64,000 nucleotides of DNA from JAEUNX01 sp034004685 (GTDB lineage: Bacteria > Pseudomonadota > Gammaproteobacteria > Burkholderiales > Rhodocyclaceae). Within the stretch, counting starts at the first letter, position 1. Each line of letters starts with the position of its first letter. The notes beneath the pieces are model-generated. The model did not search any database, was not told the origin of the DNA, and worked only from the letters and a program-made list of their open reading frames with translations. Location: positions 27,983 through 91,982 of the forward strand of contig JAVEWG010000009.1 of NCBI GenBank assembly GCA_034004685.1. The letters are read 5' to 3'. Shown here piece by piece: positions 28,886 to 37,362 of the stretch. The position numbers were made by a program, and so were the translations under genes.

Positions 28886-30002
28886 CGCGAGCCTGCCAGG
28901 CGAGGCACTGGCGACGCACCATTTCCGGGAGGGTGGCGCCTTGCTCTGTCAGTTTCCGCAGCCAGGCCGCATCGCCGCCGCCCTCGTCCACCAAGCGCCC
29001 CAGGGACCGGCAGGCCGCGTCGCAACCCAGCTCGCTGGCATGCGGTTCGAGGTGGGCGAGGGTTTCCCGGATGTCGGCGCCGATGGTGCGATGTTCGTGG
29101 GTCTTGGGGGCCACCAGGGTTCCGTCGAAGCCGAAGCGGCAGGCCTGGAAACGGTTGAAGGTATAGACCAGATAGTCCGCCTCGGCCGGGGCGTAGGGCT
29201 GTTCGACCATGAGGTAGCGGGCCACCGCCTGGATGTAGGCGGCGAGTTCCGCCGCCCGTTCGATGGTCAGCGGCGTGTCCATCACCCGCACTTCCACCGT
29301 GCCGTATTCGGGTTTGGGCCGGATGTCCCAGTAGAAGTCCTTCATGCTGCTGACCACGCCGGTGGCCGTCATCTGGTCGAAGTATTCCTCGAAGTCCCGC
29401 CAGGTTTCCACGAAGGGGGCTCGCCCGGAGAGGGGGAAGGCAAAAATGGAATTGAGCCGCGCCGACTGAAAGCCGGTGTCGTAACCCTGCACGTAGGGGG
29501 AGGCTGCCGCCAGGGCGATGAAATGGGGAATGTAGCGGGACAGGGCATGGAGCAGGTGAAAGGCCTGGTCAGGGCCCGGGCAGCCGATATGGACGTGCTG
29601 GCCGAACACCGTGAACTGCTTGGCCAGGTAGCCGTAGAGGTCGTTGAGGTGTTGGAAGCGGGGGGCGTCGAAGATGCGTTGGGCTCCCCAGTGCTGGAAG
29701 GGGTGGGTACCGCCGCCGCAGATGCCGATGTTGAGGCGACGGGCGGCCTCCACCAAGGCGTCACGGATCTCCCGGAGCTGGGCCAGGGCGTCGGTGTAAC
29801 CCTCGCAGATGCCGGTGGAGATCTCGATCATGCTGGAGGTGATCTCCGGCTTGATCTCGCCGGCCCCGGTACGCTTGCCGACCGCCCGCAGCAGGTCGCT
29901 GGCGGCGGTGGTCAGATCGTAGTCATGGAGATTGACCAGTTGCAGTTCCAGTTCCACCCCCAAAGTCAGGGAGCGGGAGGCGGCGAAGGGCTCAAGGGGC
30001 AT
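28878..30002 (-). CDS. YbdK-type carboxylate-amine ligase (GCS2 family)
   Basis: A 374-residue ATP-dependent ligase of the glutamate-cysteine ligase type 2 family. Motifs: LTLGVELELQLVN, EIKPEITSSMIEISTGIC, GGGTHPFQHW, FTVFGQHVHIGCP (His metal/substrate ligands), YFDQMTATGV and YGTVEVRVMDTPL. Family members weakly form gamma-glutamylcysteine; the physiological substrate is uncertain. It overlaps the antiporter stop by 11 bases and the PuuD-like start by eight, giving an operon antiporter-ligase-hydrolase-membrane protein. Confidence 0.9.
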   Translation of the reverse strand: MPLEPFAASRSLTLGVELELQLVNLHDYDLTTAASDLLRAVGKRTGAGEIKPEITSSMIEISTGICEGYTDALAQLREIRDALVEAARRLNIGICGGGTHPFQHWGAQRIFDAPRFQHLNDLYGYLAKQFTVFGQHVHIGCPGPDQAFHLLHALSRYIPHFIALAAASPYVQGYDTGFQSARLNSIFAFPLSGRAPFVETWRDFEEYFDQMTATGVVSSMKDFYWDIRPKPEYGTVEVRVMDTPLTIERAAELAAYIQAVARYLMVEQPYAPAEADYLVYTFNRFQACRFGFDGTLVAPKTHEHRTIGADIRETLAHLEPHASELGCDAACRSLGRLVDEGGGDAAWLRKLTEQGATLPEMVRRQCLAWQARDA

Positions 30003-31230
30003 GGCTGGTCCTCCCCGGCGGGGCGGCCCGCTCCGCGTGGGTTTCCCCGGCCCGCCCGAGGGCCAGGCGCAGGGCCACCGGTCCCAGCAGCTGCATGACC
30101 AGGATGGCGACCAGCAGGATGCCCAGCAGTTGCCGGCCGAAGTCCGGATATAGACGGGTGAGTTCCCCCGTCATGCCCAGGGCCACCCCGCACAGGGGCC
30201 ACAAGGCCAGGCCCAGGGCCCCCGCCTGACGCCAGCTCAGTCCGGCCAGGGGCCCCAGGGCGGTGGCGGCGGCGGCCTTGGCCAGCGCCCGGACCAGCAC
30301 CACCGCGCAACCCGCCACGGCGCTGCCCAGGAGCAGGGGCCCGTCGGCCAGGGCGCCGGTGAACACGAACATCAGCATTACCAGCAGGCTCCCCGCCGAG
30401 CCGAAGTGGCGGGGGAAGAGATGCGGGCGGGGGTCGCCGAGCTTCACCAGCATCCCCGCCAGCAGGGGCGCCAGCAGGGTCGGCAGGCGCGCCGTCTGGA
30501 GTAGCGCCATGACCAGCAGCAGCAGGCCGAAGAGGAGGGCCGAGGCTTGTTCATCGGCGATGTCGAAGGCATTGCGCAGGCGGCGGAAGACGAAGGCCAG
30601 GGCCACCGCCGCCAGCACCGAGCCCGCCAGGCGGTAGAGAGGGTGGAAGAAGGCTGCGGCGGCCCCCCGGCCATGGCTGCTATGCAGCCAGCCCAGCACG
30701 AAATGCAGGGCCACCAGGGCATACACCATGTTGAGGGCGGTGAGGAGCAGCATCCGCTCCGTCACCTGGCCGCTGGCCCGGCAGTCGGAGCTGACCCGCA
30801 GGGCGATGGCCGGGGACGAGGCGATGGCGATGGCCGCCACCGCCAAGGATAAGGTGGTCGCCACCCCCAGCCATTGCAACACCCCGAACACGCCGCCAAA
30901 GGCCAGGCCCGCTTCAGCCAGGCTGCCCGCCAGGATGGCCGGATTGGCCCGCAGCCAGCGCAGATCCACCCGGATACCCAGTTCGAACAGGAGGAGGGCC
31001 ACCGCCAGGTCGATGAATACCCGGAAATCAGCGAACTGGCGGGGGCCGAGCCAGCCCAAGGCCAGGGGACCCAGCGCCATCCCCGCCACGGTGTAGCCCA
31101 GGATGCGGGGCAGGCGCCAGAAGCGCGCGGCGGATTCGCCGAAGAGGGCGGCGCCCAGGAGCGCCACCGCCAGCACGAACAGGTCGCTGTGGGGTGGCCA
31201 GAAGGGAAGAAGGTCGTTTACCGGGGACAA
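29992..31230 (-). CDS. CPA2-family cation:proton antiporter
   Basis: A 412-residue membrane protein with about 12 hydrophobic helices and the Na/H exchanger-type features RILGYTVAGMALGPLALGWL, AVALLLFELGIRVDLRWL and AAIAIASSPAIALRVSSD. It lacks a C-terminal TrkA-N/RCK domain, so it is not a full KefB/C. The start codon is TTG, decided by a perfect AAGGAGG eight bases before it; no ATG nearby has such a site. The ion transported cannot be read from sequence. First gene of a four-gene minus-strand operon. Confidence 0.87.
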   Translation of the reverse strand: MSPVNDLLPFWPPHSDLFVLAVALLGAALFGESAARFWRLPRILGYTVAGMALGPLALGWLGPRQFADFRVFIDLAVALLLFELGIRVDLRWLRANPAILAGSLAEAGLAFGGVFGVLQWLGVATTLSLAVAAIAIASSPAIALRVSSDCRASGQVTERMLLLTALNMVYALVALHFVLGWLHSSHGRGAAAAFFHPLYRLAGSVLAAVALAFVFRRLRNAFDIADEQASALLFGLLLLVMALLQTARLPTLLAPLLAGMLVKLGDPRPHLFPRHFGSAGSLLVMLMFVFTGALADGPLLLGSAVAGCAVVLVRALAKAAAATALGPLAGLSWRQAGALGLALWPLCGVALGMTGELTRLYPDFGRQLLGILLVAILVMQLLGPVALRLALGRAGETHAERAAPPGRTSHAP

Positions 31231-31256
31231 GGATTTCCTCCTTAGGCTGTGATCGG

Positions 31257-31287
31257 GTCATCCCCCGCCGTGCCGGCCGGGGATGAC
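31257..31287. repeat. Strong hairpin in the antiporter-lolC divergent space
   Basis: GTCATCCCC (31257-31265) pairs with GGGGATGAC (31279-31287), with extra pairs GCC/GGC inside. It has no T-run and lies 27 bases before the antiporter start, where it could be a leader structure or operator. The rest of 31231-31453 shows no gene. Confidence 0.5.
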
Positions 31288-31453
31288 CGACTCAATGGCC
31301 ATTCCCCCGCCTCGCAATCGCCCCTCCCATTAGGCACAATAGCCGACTTTTCCGGCACCCGCCGTCGCCCGAGCGCCTTCAGTCATGGGGTCCCCACGGC
31401 AAACCCAGGGGCGCCGGCGTGCCCCGGCAGCCTGACTTGGATCATCCCTACCC

Positions 31454-32707
31454 ATGCTTTATGAAATTCTGATCGGTCTGCGCTACACCCGTTCCCGCAA
31501 GCGGGCCCAGGGGCGCAACCGCTTCATCTCCTTTATCTCGGCGGTGTCCATGTTCGGCATCGCCCTGGGGGTGGCAGCGCTGATCACCGTGCTGTCGGTA
31601 ATGAACGGCTTCCAGGAGGAGTTGCGCAGCCGCATCCTGGGAGTCGCTTCCCACATCCAGGTGACCGCCTTCGACGGCGATCTGCCCCAGTGGCAGCAGG
31701 TGGCGGAGCAGGCCGCTGGCCACCGGGAGGTGCAGGCTTCAGCCCCCTTCGTCCAGGCCCAGGGCATGCTGGCCTTCGACCAGACCGTGCGGGGCACCCT
31801 GGTGCGGGGCATCCTGCCGGCGGCGGAGGAGCGGGTGGCGGATTTCGCCCGGTACATGCGGGCGGGCCATCTGGAAGACTTGCGCCCCGGGGAGTTTGGC
31901 ATCGTGCTGGGGGCGGACCTGGCCCACAACCTGCGGGCCCAGCCGGGGGACAAGGTGACCCTGATCGCTCCCCAGGGGTTGGTGACCCCGGCGGCGGTGC
32001 TGCCCCGCTTGAAGCAGTTCCGGGTGGTGGGGGTGTTCGAGGCGGGCATGATCGAGTACGACGCCGGCCTGGCCCTGATCCACATGAACGATGCCCAGGC
32101 CCTCTACCAGATGGGGGAGGGCGTGTCGGGGGTGCGCCTGAAGGTGGCGGATCTGTTCGCTGCCCCCCGCATCGCCCGGGAACTGGCGGGCAGCATCCAG
32201 GCCGATGTGCTGATCAACGACTGGACCCGCAGCCACGCCAACTTTTTCCGGGCGGTGGCCCTGGAGAAGACCATGATGACGGTGATCCTCTTCCTGATCG
32301 TGGCGGTGGCGGCCTTCAACATCGTGTCCACCCTGGTGATGGCGGTCCAGGAGAAGTACGCCGACATTGCCATCCTGCGCACCCTGGGGGCCAGCCCCCG
32401 CTCCATCATGGCGATCTTCGTGCTGCAGGGTTCCATCATCGGGATGGTGGGGCTACTGGCCGGGGTGGCGGGGGGCGTTCTGCTGGCCACCAATCTGGGG
32501 GTGGTGATCCCGGCCCTGGAGACCGTCCTGGGGGTGACCCTGTGGAGCAAGGACATCTACTACATCTCCGAAATGCCCTCCCAGGTGCTGGCCAGCGACG
32601 TGACCGCCATCGTGAGCGTGTCCTTCGTGCTGACCCTGCTGGCAGCCCTGTATCCGAGCTGGCGGGCTTCCCGGGTCAATCCGGCGGAGGCCCTGCGCTA
32701 TGAGTGA
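31454..32707 (+). CDS. Lipoprotein-releasing system permease LolC/LolE
   Basis: The inner-membrane subunit that, with LolD, extracts outer-membrane lipoproteins and hands them to LolA. The 417 residues have the family N-terminus LRYTRSRKRAQGRNRFISFISAVSM split by the first helix (GIALGVAALITVLSVMNGFQ), a large periplasmic domain (about 50-270) and three C-terminal helices of the FtsX type (MTVILFLIVAVAAFNIVSTL, GLLAGVAGGVLLATNLG, VSVSFVLTLLAALYPSW). Only one permease gene is present, so it probably acts as a homodimer in place of separate LolC and LolE. It overlaps lolD by eight bases. Confidence 0.92.
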   Translation: MLYEILIGLRYTRSRKRAQGRNRFISFISAVSMFGIALGVAALITVLSVMNGFQEELRSRILGVASHIQVTAFDGDLPQWQQVAEQAAGHREVQASAPFVQAQGMLAFDQTVRGTLVRGILPAAEERVADFARYMRAGHLEDLRPGEFGIVLGADLAHNLRAQPGDKVTLIAPQGLVTPAAVLPRLKQFRVVGVFEAGMIEYDAGLALIHMNDAQALYQMGEGVSGVRLKVADLFAAPRIARELAGSIQADVLINDWTRSHANFFRAVALEKTMMTVILFLIVAVAAFNIVSTLVMAVQEKYADIAILRTLGASPRSIMAIFVLQGSIIGMVGLLAGVAGGVLLATNLGVVIPALETVLGVTLWSKDIYYISEMPSQVLASDVTAIVSVSFVLTLLAALYPSWRASRVNPAEALRYE

Positions 32708-33422
32708 TTCGCCCATGCCCCCGTCTGCTGCCTCATCTTCGACCACCCAACCCGTCCTGGCTTGCGCGGGCCTTTCCAAGACCTTCTCCTCCGGCCCCGA
32801 GCCGGTGGCGGTGTTGCGGGGGGTGAGCCTCGCCGTGGCCCGGGGGGAGCGACTGGCGGTGGTGGGGGCTTCCGGTTCCGGCAAGAGCACCTTGCTCCAT
32901 CTGCTGGGGGGGCTGGACGTGCCCAGCGCTGGGCGGGTGGAACTCCTGGGGCGGGATTTTTCCACCATCGGCGAGGCGGAGCGGGGGCGGCTGCGCAACC
33001 AGGCCTTGGGCTTCGTCTATCAGTTCCACCACCTCCTGCCGGAATTTTCCGCCCTGGAAAACGTGGCCATGCCGCTCTTCATCCGCCGCCTCGATCCGGT
33101 GGAGGCCCGGGCCCGGGCCGAGACCATGCTCAAGGCGGTGGGCCTGGGCCACCGCTTGACCCACGCCCCCGGGGAGCTCTCCGGCGGCGAGCGCCAGCGG
33201 GCGGCCATCGCCCGGGCCCTGGTGACCCGCCCGGCCTGCGTGCTGGCGGACGAACCCACCGGCAACCTGGATCGGGCTACGGCCGACCAGGTCTTTGCCC
33301 TGATGATGGAACTGGCCCGGGACCAGGGCACCAGCTTCATCATCGTGACCCATGATCCGGGCCTGGCCAGCCGGGTGGATCGGGTGCTGCGCCTGGATGA
33401 CGGGCGCTTATCCGTGGATTGA
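32700..33422 (+). CDS. lolD: Lipoprotein-releasing system ATP-binding protein LolD
   Basis: The ABC ATPase of the Lol system, 240 residues: Walker A VVGASGSGKSTLLHLLGGLD, Q-loop FVYQFHHLLPEFSALENV, signature ELSGGERQRAAIARAL, Walker B CVLADEPTGNLD and H-loop IIVTHD. The HHLLPEF sequence after the Q-loop is characteristic of LolD. An N-terminal 20-residue Ser/Pro extension precedes the conserved start; a later start is possible. It overlaps the permease gene. Confidence 0.94.
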   Translation: MSDSPMPPSAASSSTTQPVLACAGLSKTFSSGPEPVAVLRGVSLAVARGERLAVVGASGSGKSTLLHLLGGLDVPSAGRVELLGRDFSTIGEAERGRLRNQALGFVYQFHHLLPEFSALENVAMPLFIRRLDPVEARARAETMLKAVGLGHRLTHAPGELSGGERQRAAIARALVTRPACVLADEPTGNLDRATADQVFALMMELARDQGTSFIIVTHDPGLASRVDRVLRLDDGRLSVD

Positions 33423-33472
33423 AGCCAAAGCGCTCCTTGTCTATGTTTAAACATGGAGATCGCGATCGGAAT

Positions 33473-33499
33473 TTTAGTTTTCGGGATTTTTGTCGATAC
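33473..33499 (+). promoter_or_regulatory. Possible sigma-28 promoter of the chemoreceptor gene
   Basis: TTTA (33473-33476), 15 bases, then GTCGATAC (33492-33499), a partial match to the flagellar sigma-28 pattern TAAA-N15-GCCGATAA (2 of 4 and 6 of 8). Upstream lie two perfect palindromes, ATGTTTAAACAT (33443-33454) and GATCGCGATC (33459-33468), possible operator sites. Match is weak. Confidence 0.3.
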
Positions 33500-33574
33500 C
33501 CAATTTGGGGCTGAAATCGGCGCTGGATTTCCAGTTTTCGCTTGATTGGCATCAATTATTTTCAGGAGACTGGA

Positions 33575-35599
33575 ATGAAAACCCTTTTTAAACCGGGAAT
33601 GCATCTCATGCGCAGGCTGCGCTATCCAGCCAAGTTTGGGGTGGCCGGGGCCATCATGCTGGTCATGGTGGCGTTCTTGTTCGTATCCTTGGTGGGCGCG
33701 CTCTACGGAGAGATCCGCATGGCCCGGGGAGAGCTGGCGGGGCTGCCGGTGGCTGAAAAAGTGCTCCAGGTGGTGCGCCTGACCCAGCAGCATCGCGGCT
33801 TGTCATCGGCGGTCCTGAATGGCGGTGAGAACCTCAAGCCCAAGCTCCAGGGCCTGACCACGGATCTGGAGGCGGGCATGGCGATGGCCCGTGACACCCT
33901 GGCGGCCAATGGCCAGCTGAGCGCCGCCAATGGCCGCTGGGAGAAGGTCCTGTCCGACTGGGGAACCCTGCGGACCAAGGGGCTGGAGATGCCGGCGCGG
34001 GACAATATCGTGGCTCACACCCGCCTGGTCGGCCTGCAACTGCTGGCGCTCCACGACATTGGGGACGATGCGGGCCTGAGCCGGGACCCCCAGACGGATA
34101 CCGCCTATCTGCTGGATAACGCCCTGCGCCGGATTCCCACCGTCACCGAGCGGCTGGGCCGCCTGCGGGCCCTGGGCGCCGGCGCCCTGGCGGCCCAGGC
34201 CCTGGACGAACAACGGCGTGAGGACATCACCTTGCAGCTGGGGGAATTGCAGAGTGCCCTGGACGACCTGCGGGAGAACCTGGACCGCTCCGCCCAGGCC
34301 AATCCGGCCGCCAAGCCCCGGATCATGGTGTTTCGCACTGCCCTGGACGATTCCACCGGCCCGGTGCTGGTGGCCTTGCGGGAGCACATTCTCAAGTCTG
34401 ATCTGAGCATGGCGCCGGCGGCTTATTTCGACCTGGTGACGGGGACCATCGACCAGGCCTATGAGCGAACCTTCCAGGAGTTGCTGCCCCAGACCCGGGG
34501 GCTGCTGGAACTGCGTCTGGCGGGCCTGGAGAGGGCGGCCATCGGCAACGTGAGCCTGTGCCTGCTGTGCTTGGTGACCCTGCTCTATCTGGGGATTTCC
34601 GCCTACCTCACGGTGGTGGAGTCGGTGGGCGAGTTGCGCTCCGTGGCGGAGGAAATGGCCCGGGGCAATCTGCGGGCAGATGTCCGCTTTTCCGCCCGGG
34701 ATGAATTGCGCACCGTGGCCGACAGCTTCGGCGCCATGGCGGTCACCCTGCGGGACGTGATCGGGGAGTTGCATCGTGAAACCGAGGCCCTCACCCGGTC
34801 GGCCTCTTCCCTGGTGGATAACGCTTCCCGGGTGAGCCGGGCATCGGAAAGCCAGAGCGAGGCCGCCGCCGGCACCGCCGCGGCGGTGGAGGAAATGACC
34901 GTGGGGGTGGAGGAAATCGCCCGCCACGCCGGCTCGGCGGAAGAGATATCCCGGGATTCGGGCCGCTTGTCCGAAAGCGGTGGCGAGGTGGTGGCGCGGA
35001 CGGTGGTCGAAATGCAGTCCATTGCCCAGGTGGTGCGGGAGTCGGCCCAGGTGATCGAGGAACTGGGGGCCCGCTCCGGAGAAATTTCAGTGATGGTCAG
35101 CACCATCCAGCAGATCGCCGATCAGACCAATCTGCTGGCGCTCAACGCCGCCATCGAGGCAGCCCGGGCCGGCGAGCAGGGACGGGGGTTCGCCGTGGTG
35201 GCCGACGAGGTGCGCAAGCTCGCCGAGCGGACCAGCCTGGCCACCCGGGAGATCAGCGCGGTGATCAACGGTATCCAGGCCGGCACCGGCCGCGCGGTGG
35301 CCACCATGCAGCAAGGGGTGGAGCGGGTGCAGCAGGGGGTGGCCCTGACCAGCGAGGCGGGGGCGTCCATGGGGCGGATCCGGGAAGGGAGCAGCCAGGT
35401 GGTACAGGCGGTTTCGGATATTTCCCTGGCTCTGCGGGAGCAGAGTTCCGCCAGCAACGAAATTGCCAGAAACGTGGAGCGGATCGCCCGGATGGCCGAG
35501 GAAAACAGCCTGGCGGTGAATGAAACTGCCGCCACGGCCAACCAGCTGGAGGGCCTGGCGGCGCGCCTGCGTCAGCAGGTGGCGCGGTTCCAGGTGTGA
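33575..35599 (+). CDS. Methyl-accepting chemotaxis protein with NIT-like sensor
   Basis: A 674-residue transmembrane chemoreceptor. Helix 1 is GAIMLVMVAFLFVSLVGALY, a roughly 290-residue periplasmic region follows with QQHRGLSSAVLNGGE and DPQTDTAYLLDNALRRIP, helix 2 is VSLCLLCLVTLLYLGISAYL, then HAMP and the signalling domain with the highly conserved hairpin DQTNLLALNAAIEAARAGEQ and GRGFAVVADEVRKLAERT. The QxHRG sensor element recalls nitrate/nitrite-sensing NIT domains. The same sensor region occurs in the GGDEF-EAL protein at 50751. ATG 33575 is selected by CAGGAGA five bases upstream rather than the earlier in-frame start. Confidence 0.93.
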   Translation: MKTLFKPGMHLMRRLRYPAKFGVAGAIMLVMVAFLFVSLVGALYGEIRMARGELAGLPVAEKVLQVVRLTQQHRGLSSAVLNGGENLKPKLQGLTTDLEAGMAMARDTLAANGQLSAANGRWEKVLSDWGTLRTKGLEMPARDNIVAHTRLVGLQLLALHDIGDDAGLSRDPQTDTAYLLDNALRRIPTVTERLGRLRALGAGALAAQALDEQRREDITLQLGELQSALDDLRENLDRSAQANPAAKPRIMVFRTALDDSTGPVLVALREHILKSDLSMAPAAYFDLVTGTIDQAYERTFQELLPQTRGLLELRLAGLERAAIGNVSLCLLCLVTLLYLGISAYLTVVESVGELRSVAEEMARGNLRADVRFSARDELRTVADSFGAMAVTLRDVIGELHRETEALTRSASSLVDNASRVSRASESQSEAAAGTAAAVEEMTVGVEEIARHAGSAEEISRDSGRLSESGGEVVARTVVEMQSIAQVVRESAQVIEELGARSGEISVMVSTIQQIADQTNLLALNAAIEAARAGEQGRGFAVVADEVRKLAERTSLATREISAVINGIQAGTGRAVATMQQGVERVQQGVALTSEAGASMGRIREGSSQVVQAVSDISLALREQSSASNEIARNVERIARMAEENSLAVNETAATANQLEGLAARLRQQVARFQV

Positions 35600-35684
35600 A
35601 TCCAGGCCGGCGGCAAGGGATTTACAAAGCGAAGAGACGCGCCAGGGCCTTGCGGCCCTCCGGCGCGCACATGGTCACCAGCAC

Positions 35685-36707
35685 CTAACCCGGCTCCAGG
35701 GCAAAATCCCTCGGCGGGTTGAAAACAAAGTCCCGGCCCTGGCGAATGCCCATCAGCACCACGTTGCAGCCCGCCACATCCATGTCGCCCAGATAGCGGG
35801 GCTGGAAGCCCAAAGGCACCGCCACTTCCTCCAGCCGGTAGGTCTGGTCCGAGCGCAGCATTTCGTCCAGGAATGACACCACGTGGGGCCGCACCATGCT
35901 CGAAGCGATGCGCATGCCCCCGGTGAAATCCGGCGAAACCACCACATCCGCCCCGGCCTTCTTGAGCTTGGGGGTATTGCGCACCTCGTGGCAGCGGGCC
36001 ACCACCCGGACCTCCGGATTGAGCTGCTTGGCGGTGAGGACGATCATCAGGTTGCGGCTGTCGTCATCGGTGACGGCAAAGACCCCGACGGCGTCCATGA
36101 TGTCGGCCGCATGCAGTACGTCATCGTCGCTGCCATCCCCTTGCAGGTAAAGGAGTCCGGGGAAGCGCTCCCGCTGGGCCTCCAGGCAGGATTCCTCCAG
36201 GTCGATGGCCACGAAGGGGCGGTGGGTGGTGATCAGCTCGTGGGCCACGTTGCGCCCCACCCGGCCAAAGCCGCAGATGATGTAGTGGCCCTTGAGTTTC
36301 TTGATTTGTCGTTCCATCCGCCGTCTCCGCAGGGTGTAATCCAGGTCGCTTTCCATGAAGAAGATCGTCAGGCTGGTGAACAGGAAAGTCACCGCGCCAA
36401 AGCCCGCCAAGGCCACCAGCCCGGCAAAGAGCCGATCCCAGAAACCCACGATGGGCACAATCTCCCCATACCCCACGGTGGTGAGGGTGATGAGGGTCAT
36501 GTAGAACGCATCGGACCAGGTGGTTCGGTCGTCGCCGATCAGGTAGAAGCCCAGCGTGCCCAGGGCCACCATGCCCAGCAACACCCCCGTCGCGATGTAG
36601 ATCCGGCTCAGGATGCGGGGTAGCTGGGTGAGGCGTCCGCCGATCCGCGGAGCCCGTGGCTCCAGATGAACGGCCTGCCATTTGAGGAAAAAGGTGGGGA
36701 CTTTCAT
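35685..36707 (-). CDS. Voltage-gated-type K+ channel with TrkA-N domain, C-terminus cut by TAG
   Basis: A 340-residue potassium channel. Two membrane helices flank the selectivity filter TLTTVGYGEIVPI; the cytoplasmic part begins with an RCK/TrkA-N Rossmann motif (YIICGFGRVGRNVAHELI) and DGSDDDVLHAADIMDAVGVFAVTDDDS. The frame ends at TAG (35685-35687) after FALEPG, but the same frame continues after the stop with VLVTMCAPEGRKALARLFAL to a TAA at 35622. That is the normal end of a TrkA-C domain, so a GAG or similar codon probably became TAG. Its start overlaps the stop of the DUF2062 gene. Confidence 0.88.
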   Translation of the reverse strand: MKVPTFFLKWQAVHLEPRAPRIGGRLTQLPRILSRIYIATGVLLGMVALGTLGFYLIGDDRTTWSDAFYMTLITLTTVGYGEIVPIVGFWDRLFAGLVALAGFGAVTFLFTSLTIFFMESDLDYTLRRRRMERQIKKLKGHYIICGFGRVGRNVAHELITTHRPFVAIDLEESCLEAQRERFPGLLYLQGDGSDDDVLHAADIMDAVGVFAVTDDDSRNLMIVLTAKQLNPEVRVVARCHEVRNTPKLKKAGADVVVSPDFTGGMRIASSMVRPHVVSFLDEMLRSDQTYRLEEVAVPLGFQPRYLGDMDVAGCNVVLMGIRQGRDFVFNPPRDFALEPG

Positions 36708-37252
36708 GGGCGACGGTGTCTTTGCAGTCCCCGCTGGCGCCAACGGCGGACCAGTTGCCAGCGCCAGAGGGCCTTGACCACCCCGTAGCCCAGGACCGCC
36801 AGGCCGCTGGCCAGCAGGATCAAGCCCAGGAGCAGGGGGCGTCCCAGGCCGGCAAACCAGGCGGTGAACGCCTCCACCCAGGGCAGGAAGGACAGGCTCG
36901 AGAATTCGGGCGGTGGCGTCATCGGCGTACCGCCCCCTCCCAGGATCCAGCTCCCCAGGGCGTAGGCCAGTAGGTAGAGGGGCACGATGGTGAAGGGGTT
37001 GGTGTACAGGGTGCACACCAATGCCACCGGAAGGTTCATCCGGAAAATCACGCAGCAGATCGCTGCGCTCAGCATTTGCAAGGGGCCAGGGACCAGGCCG
37101 CAAAACAGGCCGATGGCCACGCCGCCGGCGGCGGAATGGCGATTGAGGTGCCACAGGCGGGGATGGAGCAGGGTGTTGCCGAAAAGGCCCAGCCAACGAT
37201 GCGCCCGAAGGGCTTCCGGGTCGGGTAGGTAACGCTTGAGGATGTTGCGCAT
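36704..37252 (-). CDS. DUF2062 family membrane protein
   Basis: A 182-residue protein with the DUF2062 signature: LHPRLWHLNRHSAAGGVAIG then LFCGLVPGPLQMLSAAICC, a second helix with TLYTNPFTIVPLYLLAYALG, and a C-terminal helix (LLLGLILLASGLAVLGYGVV). Function of the family is unknown; it is usual in betaproteobacteria. ATG 37252 is the conserved start. Its stop overlaps the K+ channel start (ATGA), implying co-translation. Confidence 0.86.
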   Translation of the reverse strand: MRNILKRYLPDPEALRAHRWLGLFGNTLLHPRLWHLNRHSAAGGVAIGLFCGLVPGPLQMLSAAICCVIFRMNLPVALVCTLYTNPFTIVPLYLLAYALGSWILGGGGTPMTPPPEFSSLSFLPWVEAFTAWFAGLGRPLLLGLILLASGLAVLGYGVVKALWRWQLVRRWRQRGLQRHRRP

Positions 37253-37362
37253 GCTTTCGCCAAGGCACGCGAAAGGGCGCACCGCTAGCGGTGAATTCTA
37301 GCCGACTCGACCCTGGCCTGTGGTGGATTGGCGTGGCGCGCCGGATAGGGTGTAATCCGTTT

